Shown here in pieces: positions 36,856 to 45,821 of a stretch of DNA of 64,000 nucleotides (position 1 is its first letter; the number at the start of each line of letters is the position of its first letter). The stretch comes from JAFALK01 sp036500605 (GTDB taxonomy: Bacteria; Pseudomonadota; Gammaproteobacteria; Burkholderiales; Burkholderiaceae_C), in NCBI GenBank assembly GCA_036500605.1, contig DASYBU010000046.1, positions 124,001 through 188,000 on the forward strand, in the 5' to 3' direction. The notes beneath the pieces were generated by a model, which was not told the origin of the DNA, searched no databases, and was given only the letters and a program-made list of their open reading frames with translations. Position numbers and translations under genes: made by a program.

Positions 36856-38751
36856 GTGAATTACCCGCTTCTGAAAACCATCAGCAGCCCGGCCGATCTG
36901 CGCCGGCTGCCGCGCCATGAGCTGCCCAAGCTGGCCGACGAGTTGCGTGCCTATGTGCTCGAATCCGTCTCGCAGACCGGCGGCCACCTGGGCTCCAACC
37001 TCGGCACGGTCGAGCTGACCGTGGCTTTGCACTACGTCTTCAACACGCCGCATGACCGCCTGGTCTGGGACGTGGGTCACCAGACCTACCCGCACAAGGT
37101 CCTGACCGGCCGCCGCGACCGCATGGGCGGCCTGCGCCAGATCGGTGGCATCAGCGGCTTCCCGCGCCGCGACGAGAGCGAGTACGACACCTTCGGCACC
37201 GGCCACTCGAGCACCTCGATCTCGGCCGCACACGGCATGGCGATGGCCGCCAAGATCAAGGGCGAGGACCGCAAGGCCGTCGCCATCATCGGCGATGGCG
37301 CGATGACCGCCGGCATGGCCTTCGAGGCGCTCAACAACGCGGGCGTGGCCCACGGCGGCCTGCTCGGCGATGTGCTGGTGATCCTGAACGACAACGACAT
37401 GTCGATCAGCCCGCCGGTCGGCGCGCTGAACCGCTATCTGGCGCGCCTGATGAGCGGCAACTTCTACGCCAAGGCTCGCCAGGGCGCGAAGACGGTGCTC
37501 AAGAACACGCCGCTGTACGAGTTTGCGCGTCGCTTTGAAGAGCACACCAAGGGCATGGTCGTGCCCTGCACGATCTTCGAGGAATTCGGTTTCAACTATG
37601 TCGGCCCGATCGACGGGCACGATCTTGAATCGCTGATCCCCACGCTCGAGAACCTGCGCGACAAGCCGGGCCCGCAGTTCCTGCACGTGGTGACCAAGAA
37701 AGGCGCCGGCTACAAGCTGGCCGAGGCCGATCCGGTCAAGTACCACGCGGCTTCGGGCAAGTTCGATCCGAGCATCGGCTTCGTCAAGCCGGCCACGCCG
37801 CCCAAAACCACCTTCACCCAGGTCTTCGGCGAATGGCTGTGCGACATGGCCGAGCAGGACAAGCGCCTGGTCGGCATCACGCCCGCTATGCGCGAGGGCT
37901 CGGGCATGGTCGAGTTCCACAACCGCTTCCCGACCCGCTATCACGACGTCGGCATTGCCGAGCAGCATTCGGTCACCTTCGCCGCGGGCCTGGCCTGCGA
38001 AGGGCTCAAGCCCGTGGTGGCGATCTACTCGACCTTCCTGCAGCGCGCGTACGACCAGTTGATCCATGACGTGGCGATCCAGAACCTGCCGGTCCTGTTC
38101 GCGCTCGATCGCGCCGGCATCGTCGGCGCCGATGGGGCCACGCACGCCGGCAACTACGACATCGCCTTCACGCGCTGCATTCCGAACATGGCCGTGCTCA
38201 CGCCGGCCGACGAAAACGAGTGCCGCCAGGCGCTGTTCACGGCTTTCCAACACAACGGCCCGACGACTGTGCGCTATCCGCGCGGCGCTGGCGCCGGTGT
38301 GGCGATGCAAAAGGAAATGTCGGCCCAGCCCTGGGGCAAGGGCGAGATGCGCCGCAAGGGCTCGCGCGTCGCGATCCTGGCCTTCGGCACCTTGCTCTAT
38401 CCGGCCCTGAAGGCGGCCGAGGCACTCGATGCGAGCGTCGCCAACATGCGCTTTGCCAAGCCGCTGGACGTTGATCTGGTGCTCGAACTGGCACGCAGCC
38501 ACGAAGCGCTGGTCACGATCGAGGACGGTTGCATCATGGGCGGCGCGGGCTCGGCCGTGCTCGAAGCCTTGCAGGCGGCCGGTATCAGCATGCCGGTGCT
38601 GCAACTGGGCCTGCCCGACGACTTCGTCGAGCACGGCGATCCGAACAAGCTGATGAGCCAGTGCGGGCTCGACGCCGCCGGCATCGAGCAGTCGATCCTC
38701 AAGCGCTTTGGCGCGCGCCCGACGCTGGTCAAGCAGGCGGCCAATCAGTAG
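36856..38751 (+). CDS. dxs: 1-deoxy-D-xylulose-5-phosphate synthase
   Basis: A 631-residue thiamine-diphosphate enzyme that joins pyruvate and glyceraldehyde 3-phosphate in the first step of the MEP isoprenoid pathway. The cofactor motif is GDGAMTAGMAFEALNNA from residue 146 to NDNDMSIS at about 178. The transketolase-like middle domain has DVGIAEQHSVTFAAGLA, and the C-terminal domain ends the protein at the expected length. GTG at 36856, 13 bp after ispA, is the start; a longer frame would overlap ispA. An inverted repeat after the stop can terminate it. Confidence 0.96.
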   Translation: MNYPLLKTISSPADLRRLPRHELPKLADELRAYVLESVSQTGGHLGSNLGTVELTVALHYVFNTPHDRLVWDVGHQTYPHKVLTGRRDRMGGLRQIGGISGFPRRDESEYDTFGTGHSSTSISAAHGMAMAAKIKGEDRKAVAIIGDGAMTAGMAFEALNNAGVAHGGLLGDVLVILNDNDMSISPPVGALNRYLARLMSGNFYAKARQGAKTVLKNTPLYEFARRFEEHTKGMVVPCTIFEEFGFNYVGPIDGHDLESLIPTLENLRDKPGPQFLHVVTKKGAGYKLAEADPVKYHAASGKFDPSIGFVKPATPPKTTFTQVFGEWLCDMAEQDKRLVGITPAMREGSGMVEFHNRFPTRYHDVGIAEQHSVTFAAGLACEGLKPVVAIYSTFLQRAYDQLIHDVAIQNLPVLFALDRAGIVGADGATHAGNYDIAFTRCIPNMAVLTPADENECRQALFTAFQHNGPTTVRYPRGAGAGVAMQKEMSAQPWGKGEMRRKGSRVAILAFGTLLYPALKAAEALDASVANMRFAKPLDVDLVLELARSHEALVTIEDGCIMGGAGSAVLEALQAAGISMPVLQLGLPDDFVEHGDPNKLMSQCGLDAAGIEQSILKRFGARPTLVKQAANQ

Positions 38752-38771
38752 CCTGGGGCGCCGCCCCAGGC
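38751..38771. terminator. Likely bidirectional terminator between dxs and kgtP
   Basis: GCCTGGGGCG (38751-38760) and CGCCCCAGGC (38762-38771) are perfectly complementary with one base between, so a stem of about eight pairs with a short loop can form. It lies exactly between the stops of two convergent genes. There is no clear T-run. Confidence 0.5.
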
Positions 38772-38778
38772 GCTTCCC

Positions 38779-40086
38779 TCAATGATCGTGATGCAGATAC
38801 TTGCCTTCCTTGGGCAGCGTCAGGCTGACCAGGAAGGAGATCACCATCATCACCGTCACGTACCAGAAGAACACCGACTCGTGGCCCTCTGACTTGAGCC
38901 AGAGCGCCGCATATTCGGCCGAGCCGCCGAATATCGCATTGCCCACCGCATACGAGAGGCCCACGCCGAGCGCGCGGATCTCGGGCGGGAAGAGCTCGGC
39001 CTTCACGATCGCGCCGACCGAGGTGTAGAAGCTCACGATCGCCAGCGCGACCACGACCAGCACGAAGGCCATCACCGGGTCCGTCACCCCTTGCAACGCG
39101 AACAGGATCGGCGCCGTGAACAGCGCGCCCAGGCCGCTGAACAGCAGCATGTTGTTGCGGCGACCGATCCGGTCCGACAGCGCCCCGAACACCGGCTGCA
39201 TGCACATGTAGACGAACAGCGCGCAGGTCATCACGTAGCTGGTCGTCTTGATCGGCAGGTGCACCGTGTTGACCAGGTACTTCTGCATATACGTCGTGAA
39301 CGTGTAGAAGATCAGCGAGCCGCCGGCCGTGAAGCCCAGCACGACCAGAAAGGCCGGCAGGTGGTTCTTGAACAGGCTGGCCATCGAGCCCGCGTTTTCG
39401 CTCTTGAGGTTTTCGGTCTTGGCGGTTTCATGCAACTGGCGGCGCAGCTGCATCGCCACCACGGCCGTGGCGGCACCCACGATGAAGGGAATGCGCCAGC
39501 CCCAGGCCTTGAGCTCGGCGGTATCAAGAAAGGTCTCCAGGATCACGACGACCAGCACGGCCAGCAACTGCCCGCCGATCAGCGTCACATACTGGAACGA
39601 GGAGAAGAAGCCGCGCCGACCCTTGAGCGCCACCTCGCTCATGTACGTGGCCGTGGTGCCGTACTCGCCGCCCACCGAAAGACCCTGGATGAGCCGCGCC
39701 AGCAAGAGCAGGAAGGGTGCGTACACGCCGATGCTGGCGTAGGTGGGCAGGCAGGCAATCATCAGCGAGCCGCCGCACATCATGATCACCGAGATCAGCA
39801 TGGCTGTCTTGCGGCCCTGGCGGTCGGCAATGCGGCCGAACAGCCAGCCGCCGACCGGCCGCATCAGGAAGCCCGCCGCGAACACGCCCGCCGTCTGCAG
39901 GAGCTGCACCGTCTGGTCTGCCTTGGGGAAGAAGGCTCCCGCGAAATAGATCGACGAGAAGGCGTAGACATAGAAGTCGAACCACTCGACCAGATTGCCG
40001 GACGAGGCACCGACGATGGCGAAGATGCGGCGTCGGGTTTCTTCGGGGCTGTAGGTGGGGGCCGGAGGCGATGCAGTTGTGCTCAT
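38779..40086 (-). CDS. kgtP: Alpha-ketoglutarate permease, MHS family
   Basis: A 435-residue 12-helix proton symporter. The sequence is very close to E. coli KgtP from end to end, including IVGASSGNLVEWFDFYVYAF near the start, LLQTAGVFAAGFLMRPVGGW, ARLIQGLSVGGEYGTTATYM and GLSYAVGNAIFGGSAEYAAL. It therefore probably imports 2-oxoglutarate or a related dicarboxylate. AAAGGA precedes the ATG at 40086. It is a single gene converging with dxs. Confidence 0.92.
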   Translation of the reverse strand: MSTTASPPAPTYSPEETRRRIFAIVGASSGNLVEWFDFYVYAFSSIYFAGAFFPKADQTVQLLQTAGVFAAGFLMRPVGGWLFGRIADRQGRKTAMLISVIMMCGGSLMIACLPTYASIGVYAPFLLLLARLIQGLSVGGEYGTTATYMSEVALKGRRGFFSSFQYVTLIGGQLLAVLVVVILETFLDTAELKAWGWRIPFIVGAATAVVAMQLRRQLHETAKTENLKSENAGSMASLFKNHLPAFLVVLGFTAGGSLIFYTFTTYMQKYLVNTVHLPIKTTSYVMTCALFVYMCMQPVFGALSDRIGRRNNMLLFSGLGALFTAPILFALQGVTDPVMAFVLVVVALAIVSFYTSVGAIVKAELFPPEIRALGVGLSYAVGNAIFGGSAEYAALWLKSEGHESVFFWYVTVMMVISFLVSLTLPKEGKYLHHDH

Positions 40087-40237
40087 GGGATGTCCTTTTT
40101 CTCTACTGCTGGCGAATCATCACATTGGGCCGCGCGGCAGGGCGCGGACTGCGGTGGATATTACGTATATTGGCGGCGCTCGGGGTGTCCGTCCTTTCGG
40201 GACGGCATGAAGCAAGCTCAGCTCAAGGGAACAACAC

Positions 40238-41053
40238 ATGACGATCAAGGGACGCTGGCTGGTGGGTTTGGGTCTGACGGTCAGCCTCGCGGCTTGCGGG
40301 CAGGCCAACAAGTCCGCGGCGCTGGAGGCGGTGGTCGCCGCGCCGCGCGATGCTCGGAATTTCGAGAAAGTTGCGCCAGAAGAGCGCCTGCTCAGCTACA
40401 GCCACACGCTGGCGCTCAAGCTGCCCAGTACGAAGATCAAGGCCGCTTATGAGTCCTTGCTGAGCCACTGCCAGGCCGTGCCCGAGCAAGGCTGCGTGGT
40501 CACGAATTCCAGCATCTCATCGGATGCGTGGCGACATGCGGAAACCTGGATGATGATCCGGCGCGATGCGGTGGCCGCCTTTCGCACCGATGCTGAAGCC
40601 TTGGGCACGGTCGTGGGCAAGTCCACCAAGGCCGAAGACCTCACGGCGCCGGTGGCCGACACGAATCGCCGGCTCGCCATGAAGAAGGCGCTCCGCGACG
40701 ATCTGCTGGTCCTGCGCAAGCAGTCGAACAAGGACATCCAGGCGCTGCTGACGGTGACCCAGAGCCTCGCGCAGGTGCAGTCGGAAATCGAGGCCGACGA
40801 AGCCGCGGTGGCTGGATTGCGAACGCGCGTCGCGATGGACGAACTGAGGGTCGAACTGCAATCCGAGAACGAGCGCCCCGAGGGTCCGAACCCCGTTGTG
40901 GCCGCGTTCAAGGACTTCGGCAACGACCTGGCCCGCGGGGCCGGCGCCTTCATCAGCTTCGTCGCGCTGAGCCTGCCGTGGCTGCTGCTGGTGGCAGCGC
41001 TACCCTTCATCTGGCGCGGCCTGCGGCGCATCTGGCGCTTCGGGCGCCGCTAG
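40238..41053 (+). CDS. DUF4349 family lipoprotein
   Basis: A 271-residue protein with a lipoprotein signal peptide; the lipobox is SLAACG with Cys 20. The central part (about 50-210) is a predicted coiled coil of the DUF4349 type, and a hydrophobic helix (about 236-258, FISFVALSLPWLLLVAALPFIW) lies near a basic C-terminus. It would thus be anchored at both ends in the inner membrane, as in other DUF4349 proteins. Its function is unknown. It converges with lysR, overlapping by 4 bp at the stop codons. Confidence 0.82.
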   Translation: MTIKGRWLVGLGLTVSLAACGQANKSAALEAVVAAPRDARNFEKVAPEERLLSYSHTLALKLPSTKIKAAYESLLSHCQAVPEQGCVVTNSSISSDAWRHAETWMMIRRDAVAAFRTDAEALGTVVGKSTKAEDLTAPVADTNRRLAMKKALRDDLLVLRKQSNKDIQALLTVTQSLAQVQSEIEADEAAVAGLRTRVAMDELRVELQSENERPEGPNPVVAAFKDFGNDLARGAGAFISFVALSLPWLLLVAALPFIWRGLRRIWRFGRR

Positions 41054-41976
41054 AGACTCTTGAGCGCCAACGCCTGGCGCTTGCCTTCCTTGTGCAACTG
41101 TTCCATCAGGGCGTCGAGCAGCGGCTGCGCCGGCCGGTGCAGGGGTCGCAAGGCGCTGATGCGATACGGCAATGAGACCGAGAAACGCCGCACCGCGAGG
41201 CGCTCGCTGGCGCAGGCCAGCGCGGTCAGCGGGTTGACGACGGCCAGTCCGAGCCCTTGCTCGACCATCGCGCACACGGCGACGGCGCTCGGCGTCTCGA
41301 CCGTCAAACGACGCTCGACGCCGGCCTGCGCGAACACGGCGTCGATCTGCTGGCGGTAGGGGTCGTCGGCGGCGAGGCTCACGAAAGCTTCGCCCGCGAA
41401 ATCGGCCGGGCTGAGCTTGCGCTTGGCCGCGAGGCGGTGGCCGGCCGGCAGGACGCAGACCTCATCGAGGCTCAGCAGCGGCGTGAGTTCGGTGCCCGGC
41501 GGTGCCTGCGTGGCTTCGGAGAGGCCGAGGTCGAAGCGCTGGGCGCTCATCCATTCTTCGAGCAGCGGCGATTCCTGCGGCGTGATGTTCAGGCTGGCCG
41601 CGGGATGCTTGTCGAGCAGGGCACGGCACGCAGCGGGCAGCAGCGCGTGAGCCAATGCGGGCAGGCAGAGCAGGTTCAGCCGCTCACCCTCGGCGCGGCC
41701 TAACTCCATCGCCCGACTGACCACGCGCTCCAGCCCTTGGTACGAGCGTTGCACTTCGTCGAACAGGGCGAGCGCCCGCGCCGTGGCCTTGAGCCGGCCG
41801 CGCTGGCGCTCGAAGAGGGCATAGCCGAGCAACTGCTCCAGGCGCGCCAGCTCGCGGCTGATCGTGGGCTGCGAGGTGTGGAGCAGCGCCGCGGCGCCGG
41901 TCACGCTGCCGGCGGTGATGACGGCGCGGAAGACCTCGATGTGGCGATGCGTGAGCTGACGTTGGATTGCATGCAT
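41050..41976 (-). CDS. lysR: Transcriptional activator LysR of the lysine pathway
   Basis: A 308-residue regulator very similar to E. coli LysR itself, for example TAGSVTGAAALLHTSQPTIS in the helix-turn-helix, NITPQESPLLEEWMSAQR and LLSLDEVCVLPAGH in the effector domain. It is divergent from lysA with 99 bp between start codons, the same arrangement as in E. coli, where LysR activates lysA in response to diaminopimelate and lysine. A 7-bp perfect inverted repeat lies in the gap. This identity is well supported by sequence and context. Confidence 0.93.
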   Translation of the reverse strand: MHAIQRQLTHRHIEVFRAVITAGSVTGAAALLHTSQPTISRELARLEQLLGYALFERQRGRLKATARALALFDEVQRSYQGLERVVSRAMELGRAEGERLNLLCLPALAHALLPAACRALLDKHPAASLNITPQESPLLEEWMSAQRFDLGLSEATQAPPGTELTPLLSLDEVCVLPAGHRLAAKRKLSPADFAGEAFVSLAADDPYRQQIDAVFAQAGVERRLTVETPSAVAVCAMVEQGLGLAVVNPLTALACASERLAVRRFSVSLPYRISALRPLHRPAQPLLDALMEQLHKEGKRQALALKSL

Positions 41977-41995
41977 ATCAGGATTGAATCACATC

Positions 41996-42015
41996 GGCAA
42001 ATAAAAGCATTTGCC
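41996..42015. promoter_or_regulatory. Candidate LysR operator between lysR and lysA
   Basis: GGCAAAT (41996-42002) and ATTTGCC (42009-42015) form a perfect inverted repeat with a 6-bp spacer. It lies 20 bp from the lysR start and about 60 bp from the lysA start, and it contains the T-N11-A pattern of LysR-type sites. Confidence 0.55.
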
Positions 42016-42075
42016 TGAATGGATGGCGGCGGGCATGCTGGCGGCAATTTCTCAGTCCCGGAGCTCAGACCCATC

Positions 42076-43314
42076 ATGGCCAATCCCTTCACCCCCAGCC
42101 GCCTGCAATCCCTGGCCCAGCGTTTCGGCACGCCGCTGTGGGTCTATGACGCGGCGACCATCCGCGCGCGCATCGCGGCGCTGCGCCATTTCGACACCAT
42201 CCGCTTCGCGCAGAAGGCTTGCTCGAACACGCACATCCTGCGGCTGATGCGCGAGCAGGGCGTGAAGGTTGATGCCGTGTCGCGCGGCGAGACCCTGCGG
42301 GCACTGGCTGCAGGCTTCAAGGCGGGCGGCGAGCCGAGCGAGATCGTCTTCACCGCCGACCTGCTCGATCGCGAAACCCTGGCCACCGTGATCGAGCATC
42401 GCGTGCCGGTCAACGCAGGCTCGATCGACATGCTGCATCAGCTGGGCCAAGCCTCGCCGGGCCACGCGGTCTGGCTGCGCATCAACCCGGGCTTTGGTCA
42501 CGGCCACAGCAACAAGACCAACACCGGCGGCGAGCACAGCAAGCACGGCATCTGGCACGCTGATCTGGGCCTGGCGCTGGAGGCGATCCGCCAGCGCGGG
42601 CTCAAGCTCATCGGCCTGCACATGCACATCGGTTCGGGCGTCGACTACGGCCATCTGGCGCAGGTCTGCGGCGCGATGGTCGATCTGGTGCGTCAGGCCA
42701 AGGAAGCCGGTCAGGATCTGCACGCGATCTCGGCCGGCGGCGGCCTGTCGATTCCGTACCGCGACGGCGACGCCGTGATCGACACCGCCCATTACTTCAG
42801 CCTCTGGGATGCGGCCCGCAAGGAAGCCGAGAAGGTCGCCGGCCATGCGCTGGGCCTGGAGATCGAGCCGGGCCGCTATCTCGTGGCCGAGAGCGGTGTG
42901 CTGCTCAGCGAGGTGCGCGCCACCAAGCAGGCCGGCGCCAACCATTTCGTGCTGGTCGATGCTGGCTTCAGCGAACTGATGCGCCCGGCCATGTACGGCA
43001 GCTTCCATGCCATGAGCGTGATCGCGCATGACGGCGGCGCGCGGGCGGCAGGCCAGTCGGTCGTGGCCGGCCCGCTGTGCGAATCGGGCGATGTGTTCAC
43101 CCAGGCCGATGGCGGCGTGGTGCTGCCGCGCGAACTGCCGCGCCCCGAGATCGGCGATCTGCTGGTGATCCACGACACGGGCGCCTACGGGGCTTCGATG
43201 TCCAGCAACTACAACAGCCGGCCGTTGAGCGCCGAGGTGCTGGTCGACGGCGAGCGCGAGATCTTGATCCGTCGCCGTCAAACCGTGGAAGAGTTGATCG
43301 CGCTGGAGAGCTGA
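42076..43314 (+). CDS. lysA: Diaminopimelate decarboxylase
   Basis: A 412-residue pyridoxal-phosphate enzyme that converts meso-diaminopimelate to lysine, the last step of lysine synthesis. The cofactor lysine is Lys 47 in FAQKACSN; glycine-rich phosphate binding is in SAGGGLSIPY; the C-terminal catalytic CESGDVF and the substrate-contacting GAYGASMSSNYN are present. The start at 42076 (MANPFTPSR) matches the E. coli length. It is divergent from lysR, its probable activator. A palindromic repeat follows the gene. Confidence 0.95.
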   Translation: MANPFTPSRLQSLAQRFGTPLWVYDAATIRARIAALRHFDTIRFAQKACSNTHILRLMREQGVKVDAVSRGETLRALAAGFKAGGEPSEIVFTADLLDRETLATVIEHRVPVNAGSIDMLHQLGQASPGHAVWLRINPGFGHGHSNKTNTGGEHSKHGIWHADLGLALEAIRQRGLKLIGLHMHIGSGVDYGHLAQVCGAMVDLVRQAKEAGQDLHAISAGGGLSIPYRDGDAVIDTAHYFSLWDAARKEAEKVAGHALGLEIEPGRYLVAESGVLLSEVRATKQAGANHFVLVDAGFSELMRPAMYGSFHAMSVIAHDGGARAAGQSVVAGPLCESGDVFTQADGGVVLPRELPRPEIGDLLVIHDTGAYGASMSSNYNSRPLSAEVLVDGEREILIRRRQTVEELIALES

Positions 43315-43335
43315 CCAGGAGGACTGTCTTTTGAA

Positions 43336-43412
43336 TTCATCCTGTACATCCTGTCCATCCATGTAAAAAATTGAATTCATTGAACATGGATGAACAGGAT
43401 GTACAGGATGAA
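43336..43412. repeat. Palindromic intergenic repeat between lysA and ahpC
   Basis: Two 29-bp arms (43336-43364 and 43384-43412) are inverted copies with one mismatch, separated by a 19-nt loop rich in A and T. The right arm starts ACATGGATGAACAGGATGTA and is identical to the arm rebuilt around the insertion sequence near 6899. The hairpin could terminate lysA transcription, but the sequence is clearly a repeated family. Confidence 0.9.
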
Positions 43413-43424
43413 AACAATGTGGCG

Positions 43425-43489
43425 ATAGGCCTAGGCAATGATGGTGATTTGATTTATCAAATCTATGCATGGGATGAAGTCGATATCAT
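43425..43489 (+). promoter_or_regulatory. Candidate OxyR site and promoter upstream of ahpC
   Basis: Four tetramers ATAG, CAAT, ATTT and CAAA (43425, 43436, 43447 and 43458) follow the exact 7-bp spacing of the OxyR consensus ATAG-N7-CTAT-N7-ATAG-N7-CTAT, with 4, 3, 2 and 2 matching bases. A second symmetry, GATTTGATTTATCAAATC, covers 43446-43463. A -10-like TATCAT is at 43484-43489 with a weak -35, as expected for an activated promoter. Confidence 0.4.
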
Positions 43490-43529
43490 TCATTCCATCC
43501 CATCAACCCAACATGCAGAGGATCTCGCA

Positions 43530-44093
43530 ATGTCATTGATCAACACCCAAGTTCAACCTTTCAAGACCCAGGCTTTCCTGAACGGCAAGTTCATCGACGT
43601 CACCGAACAAACGCTCAAGGGCAAGTGGTCCGTGCTGATCTTCATGCCGGCTGCTTTCACCTTCAACTGCCCGACCGAAGTCGAAGACGCGGCTGACAAC
43701 TACGCCGAGTTCCAGAAGGCCGGCGCCGAGGTCTACATCGTCACGACCGACACGCATTTCTCGCACAAGGTCTGGCACGAAACCTCGCCGGCCGTCGGCA
43801 AGGCCAAGTTCCCGCTGGTCGGCGACCCGACCCACACGCTGACCAACGCTTTCGGCGTGCACATCCCTGAAGAAGGCCTGGCCCTGCGCGGCACCTTCGT
43901 GATCAATCCCGATGGCGTGATCAAGACGGCCGAGATCCACTCGAATGAGATCGCTCGTGACGTCAAGGAAACGCTGCGCAAGCTCAAGGCTGCCCAGTAC
44001 ACCGCCGCCCATCCTGGCCAGGTCTGCCCGGCCAAGTGGAACGAAGGCGCCAAGACGATCACCCCGTCGCTGGACCTCGTCGGCAAGATCTAA
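43530..44093 (+). CDS. ahpC: Alkyl hydroperoxide reductase, peroxiredoxin subunit
   Basis: A 187-residue typical two-cysteine peroxiredoxin that reduces hydrogen peroxide and organic peroxides. The peroxidatic Cys is 47 (FTFNCPTE) and the resolving Cys is 166 (GQVCPAKW). The length is exactly that of E. coli AhpC when started at 43530. An upstream in-frame extension would read through the palindromic repeat and is rejected. ahpF, its electron donor, follows after 161 bp with a GC-rich hairpin between. Control by OxyR is likely from an upstream site. Confidence 0.96.
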   Translation: MSLINTQVQPFKTQAFLNGKFIDVTEQTLKGKWSVLIFMPAAFTFNCPTEVEDAADNYAEFQKAGAEVYIVTTDTHFSHKVWHETSPAVGKAKFPLVGDPTHTLTNAFGVHIPEEGLALRGTFVINPDGVIKTAEIHSNEIARDVKETLRKLKAAQYTAAHPGQVCPAKWNEGAKTITPSLDLVGKI

Positions 44094-44128
44094 GCCTTCC
44101 GCTTGATCAAAGCTTGATCGCCCATGAT

Positions 44129-44151
44129 GCCGCGGGCTTGATGCCCGCGGC
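44129..44151 (+). other. GC-rich hairpin between ahpC and ahpF
   Basis: GCCGCGGGC (44129-44137) and GCCCGCGGC (44143-44151) are perfectly complementary around TTGAT. No T-run follows, so it may be an RNA-stability or partial-termination element that makes ahpC more abundant than ahpF. Confidence 0.55.
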
Positions 44152-44254
44152 TCCTCAAAGGCTTGTGAAAGTCTCTCTGAAAGCGTCCTGAGTCGATCCG
44201 GATGTTTTCAGAGTGGCTGGCCCCGCCACACCTGAACATCGAAAGGACGACCCC

Positions 44255-45808
44255 ATGTTGGACGACACCCTCAAGGCGCAACTCGCCGCCTACCTCGAAC
44301 GCGTCAAGCTGCCGTTCGAGATCATCGCCTCGCTCGACGAAGGCGATGCCTCCAAGGATCTGCTGAACCTGCTGGAAACGATCGTCGGCATGTCGGACAA
44401 GATCACGCTGCGCACCGATGGTGCTGACGCGCGCCGCCCTTCGTTCGCGCTGCAACGCGTCGGCTCCGAACAGAGCCTGCGCTTCGCCGGCATCCCGCTC
44501 GGTCATGAGTTCACTTCGCTCGTGCTGGCCCTGTTGTGGACCGGCGGTCATCCGCCCAAGGAAGAGCAGGAAGTGATGGACGCCGCAGCGGCTCTCGAAG
44601 GCGATCTGCGCTTCGAGGTCTACATGTCGCTCGACTGCCATAACTGCCCGGACGTCGTGCAGGCGATGAGTCTGATGGCCGTGCTGAACCCGCGTGTGCA
44701 GACCGTGGTGATTGAAGGCGGCCTGTTCCAGGACGAGGTCAAGGCGCGCGAGATCATGGCCGTGCCGGCCGTGTTCCTGAACGGCGAGCATTTCGGCTCG
44801 GGCCGCATGGACCTGGCCGAGATCGTCGCCAAGCTCGACACCAATGCCTCGGCTCGCGATGCCGAGAAGCTCGCGGCCAAGGCGCCCTACGACATGCTGA
44901 TCGTCGGCGGCGGCCCCGCAGGTGCGGCAGCGGCTGTGTACGCGGCTCGCAAGGGCATTCGCACCGGCATCGCGGCTGAGCGCTTTGGCGGCCAGGTCAA
45001 TGACACGATGGGCATCGAGAACTTCATCTCGATCACCGAAACGACCGGCCCGAAGTTCGCTTCGGCACTCGAGCAGCATGTGCGCGCCAACGAGGTCGAG
45101 ATCATGAACTCGCAGCGCGCTGCGAAGCTGATCCCCGCCGAAAGCGAAGGCGGCCTGGTCGGCATTGAGTTGGCCAATGGCGCGGTGCTGAAGGCCCGCA
45201 GCGTGATCCTGTCAACCGGCGCGCGCTGGAGAAACGTCAACGTGCCCGGCGAGGCCGAGTACAAGAACAAGGGCGTGGCCTACTGCCCGCATTGCGATGG
45301 TCCGCTGTTCAAGGGCAAGCGCGTGGCGGTGATCGGCGGCGGCAACTCCGGCGTGGAAGCGGCGATTGACCTGGCCAACATCGTCGAGCACGTGACGCTG
45401 ATTGAATTCGCCGAGCATTTGCGTGCCGACGCCGTGCTGGTGAAGAAGCTGCACAGCCTGCCCAATGTCAAGGTTCACACCTTCGTGCAAACCACCGAGC
45501 TGACCGGCGACGGCAACAAGCTCAACGGCATCTCGTACAAGAACCGCGCGACCGACACCGAGCATCACATCGAGCTGGAGGGCGTGTTCGTGCAGATCGG
45601 TCTGGTGCCCAACACCGAGTGGCTGAAGGGTTCGATCGCGCTGTCAAAGCACGGCGAGATCGAGATCGATGCGCGCGGTGCCACCTCGGTACCCGGCGTG
45701 TACGCGGCCGGCGACGTGACGACCGTGCCGTTCAAGCAGATCGTGATCGCGGCGGGCGATGGCGCGAAGGCCGCGCTGGGCGCCTTCGACTACCTGGTCC
45801 GTCACTGA
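44255..45808 (+). CDS. ahpF: Alkyl hydroperoxide reductase subunit F
   Basis: A 517-residue flavoprotein that passes electrons from NADH to AhpC. The N-terminal thioredoxin-like half has the redox pair Cys 128-Cys 131 (LDCHNCPD). The C-terminal thioredoxin-reductase-like half has the FAD motif LIVGGGPAGAAAAVYAARKG, a second redox pair Cys 344-Cys 347 (AYCPHCDG), the NAD motif VIGGGNSGVEAA, and the terminal YAAGDVT motif. The start at 44255 follows AAAGGA. Length is close to E. coli AhpF (521). Confidence 0.96.
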   Translation: MLDDTLKAQLAAYLERVKLPFEIIASLDEGDASKDLLNLLETIVGMSDKITLRTDGADARRPSFALQRVGSEQSLRFAGIPLGHEFTSLVLALLWTGGHPPKEEQEVMDAAAALEGDLRFEVYMSLDCHNCPDVVQAMSLMAVLNPRVQTVVIEGGLFQDEVKAREIMAVPAVFLNGEHFGSGRMDLAEIVAKLDTNASARDAEKLAAKAPYDMLIVGGGPAGAAAAVYAARKGIRTGIAAERFGGQVNDTMGIENFISITETTGPKFASALEQHVRANEVEIMNSQRAAKLIPAESEGGLVGIELANGAVLKARSVILSTGARWRNVNVPGEAEYKNKGVAYCPHCDGPLFKGKRVAVIGGGNSGVEAAIDLANIVEHVTLIEFAEHLRADAVLVKKLHSLPNVKVHTFVQTTELTGDGNKLNGISYKNRATDTEHHIELEGVFVQIGLVPNTEWLKGSIALSKHGEIEIDARGATSVPGVYAAGDVTTVPFKQIVIAAGDGAKAALGAFDYLVRH

Positions 45809-45821
45809 TCCTTTTTCTTTG

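Noticed and set aside
40191..40206. CCGTCC-TTTCG-GGACGG hairpin before the DUF4349 gene as a terminator or riboswitch
   Set aside because: The stem is only six pairs, there is no T-run, and no known riboswitch core surrounds it.
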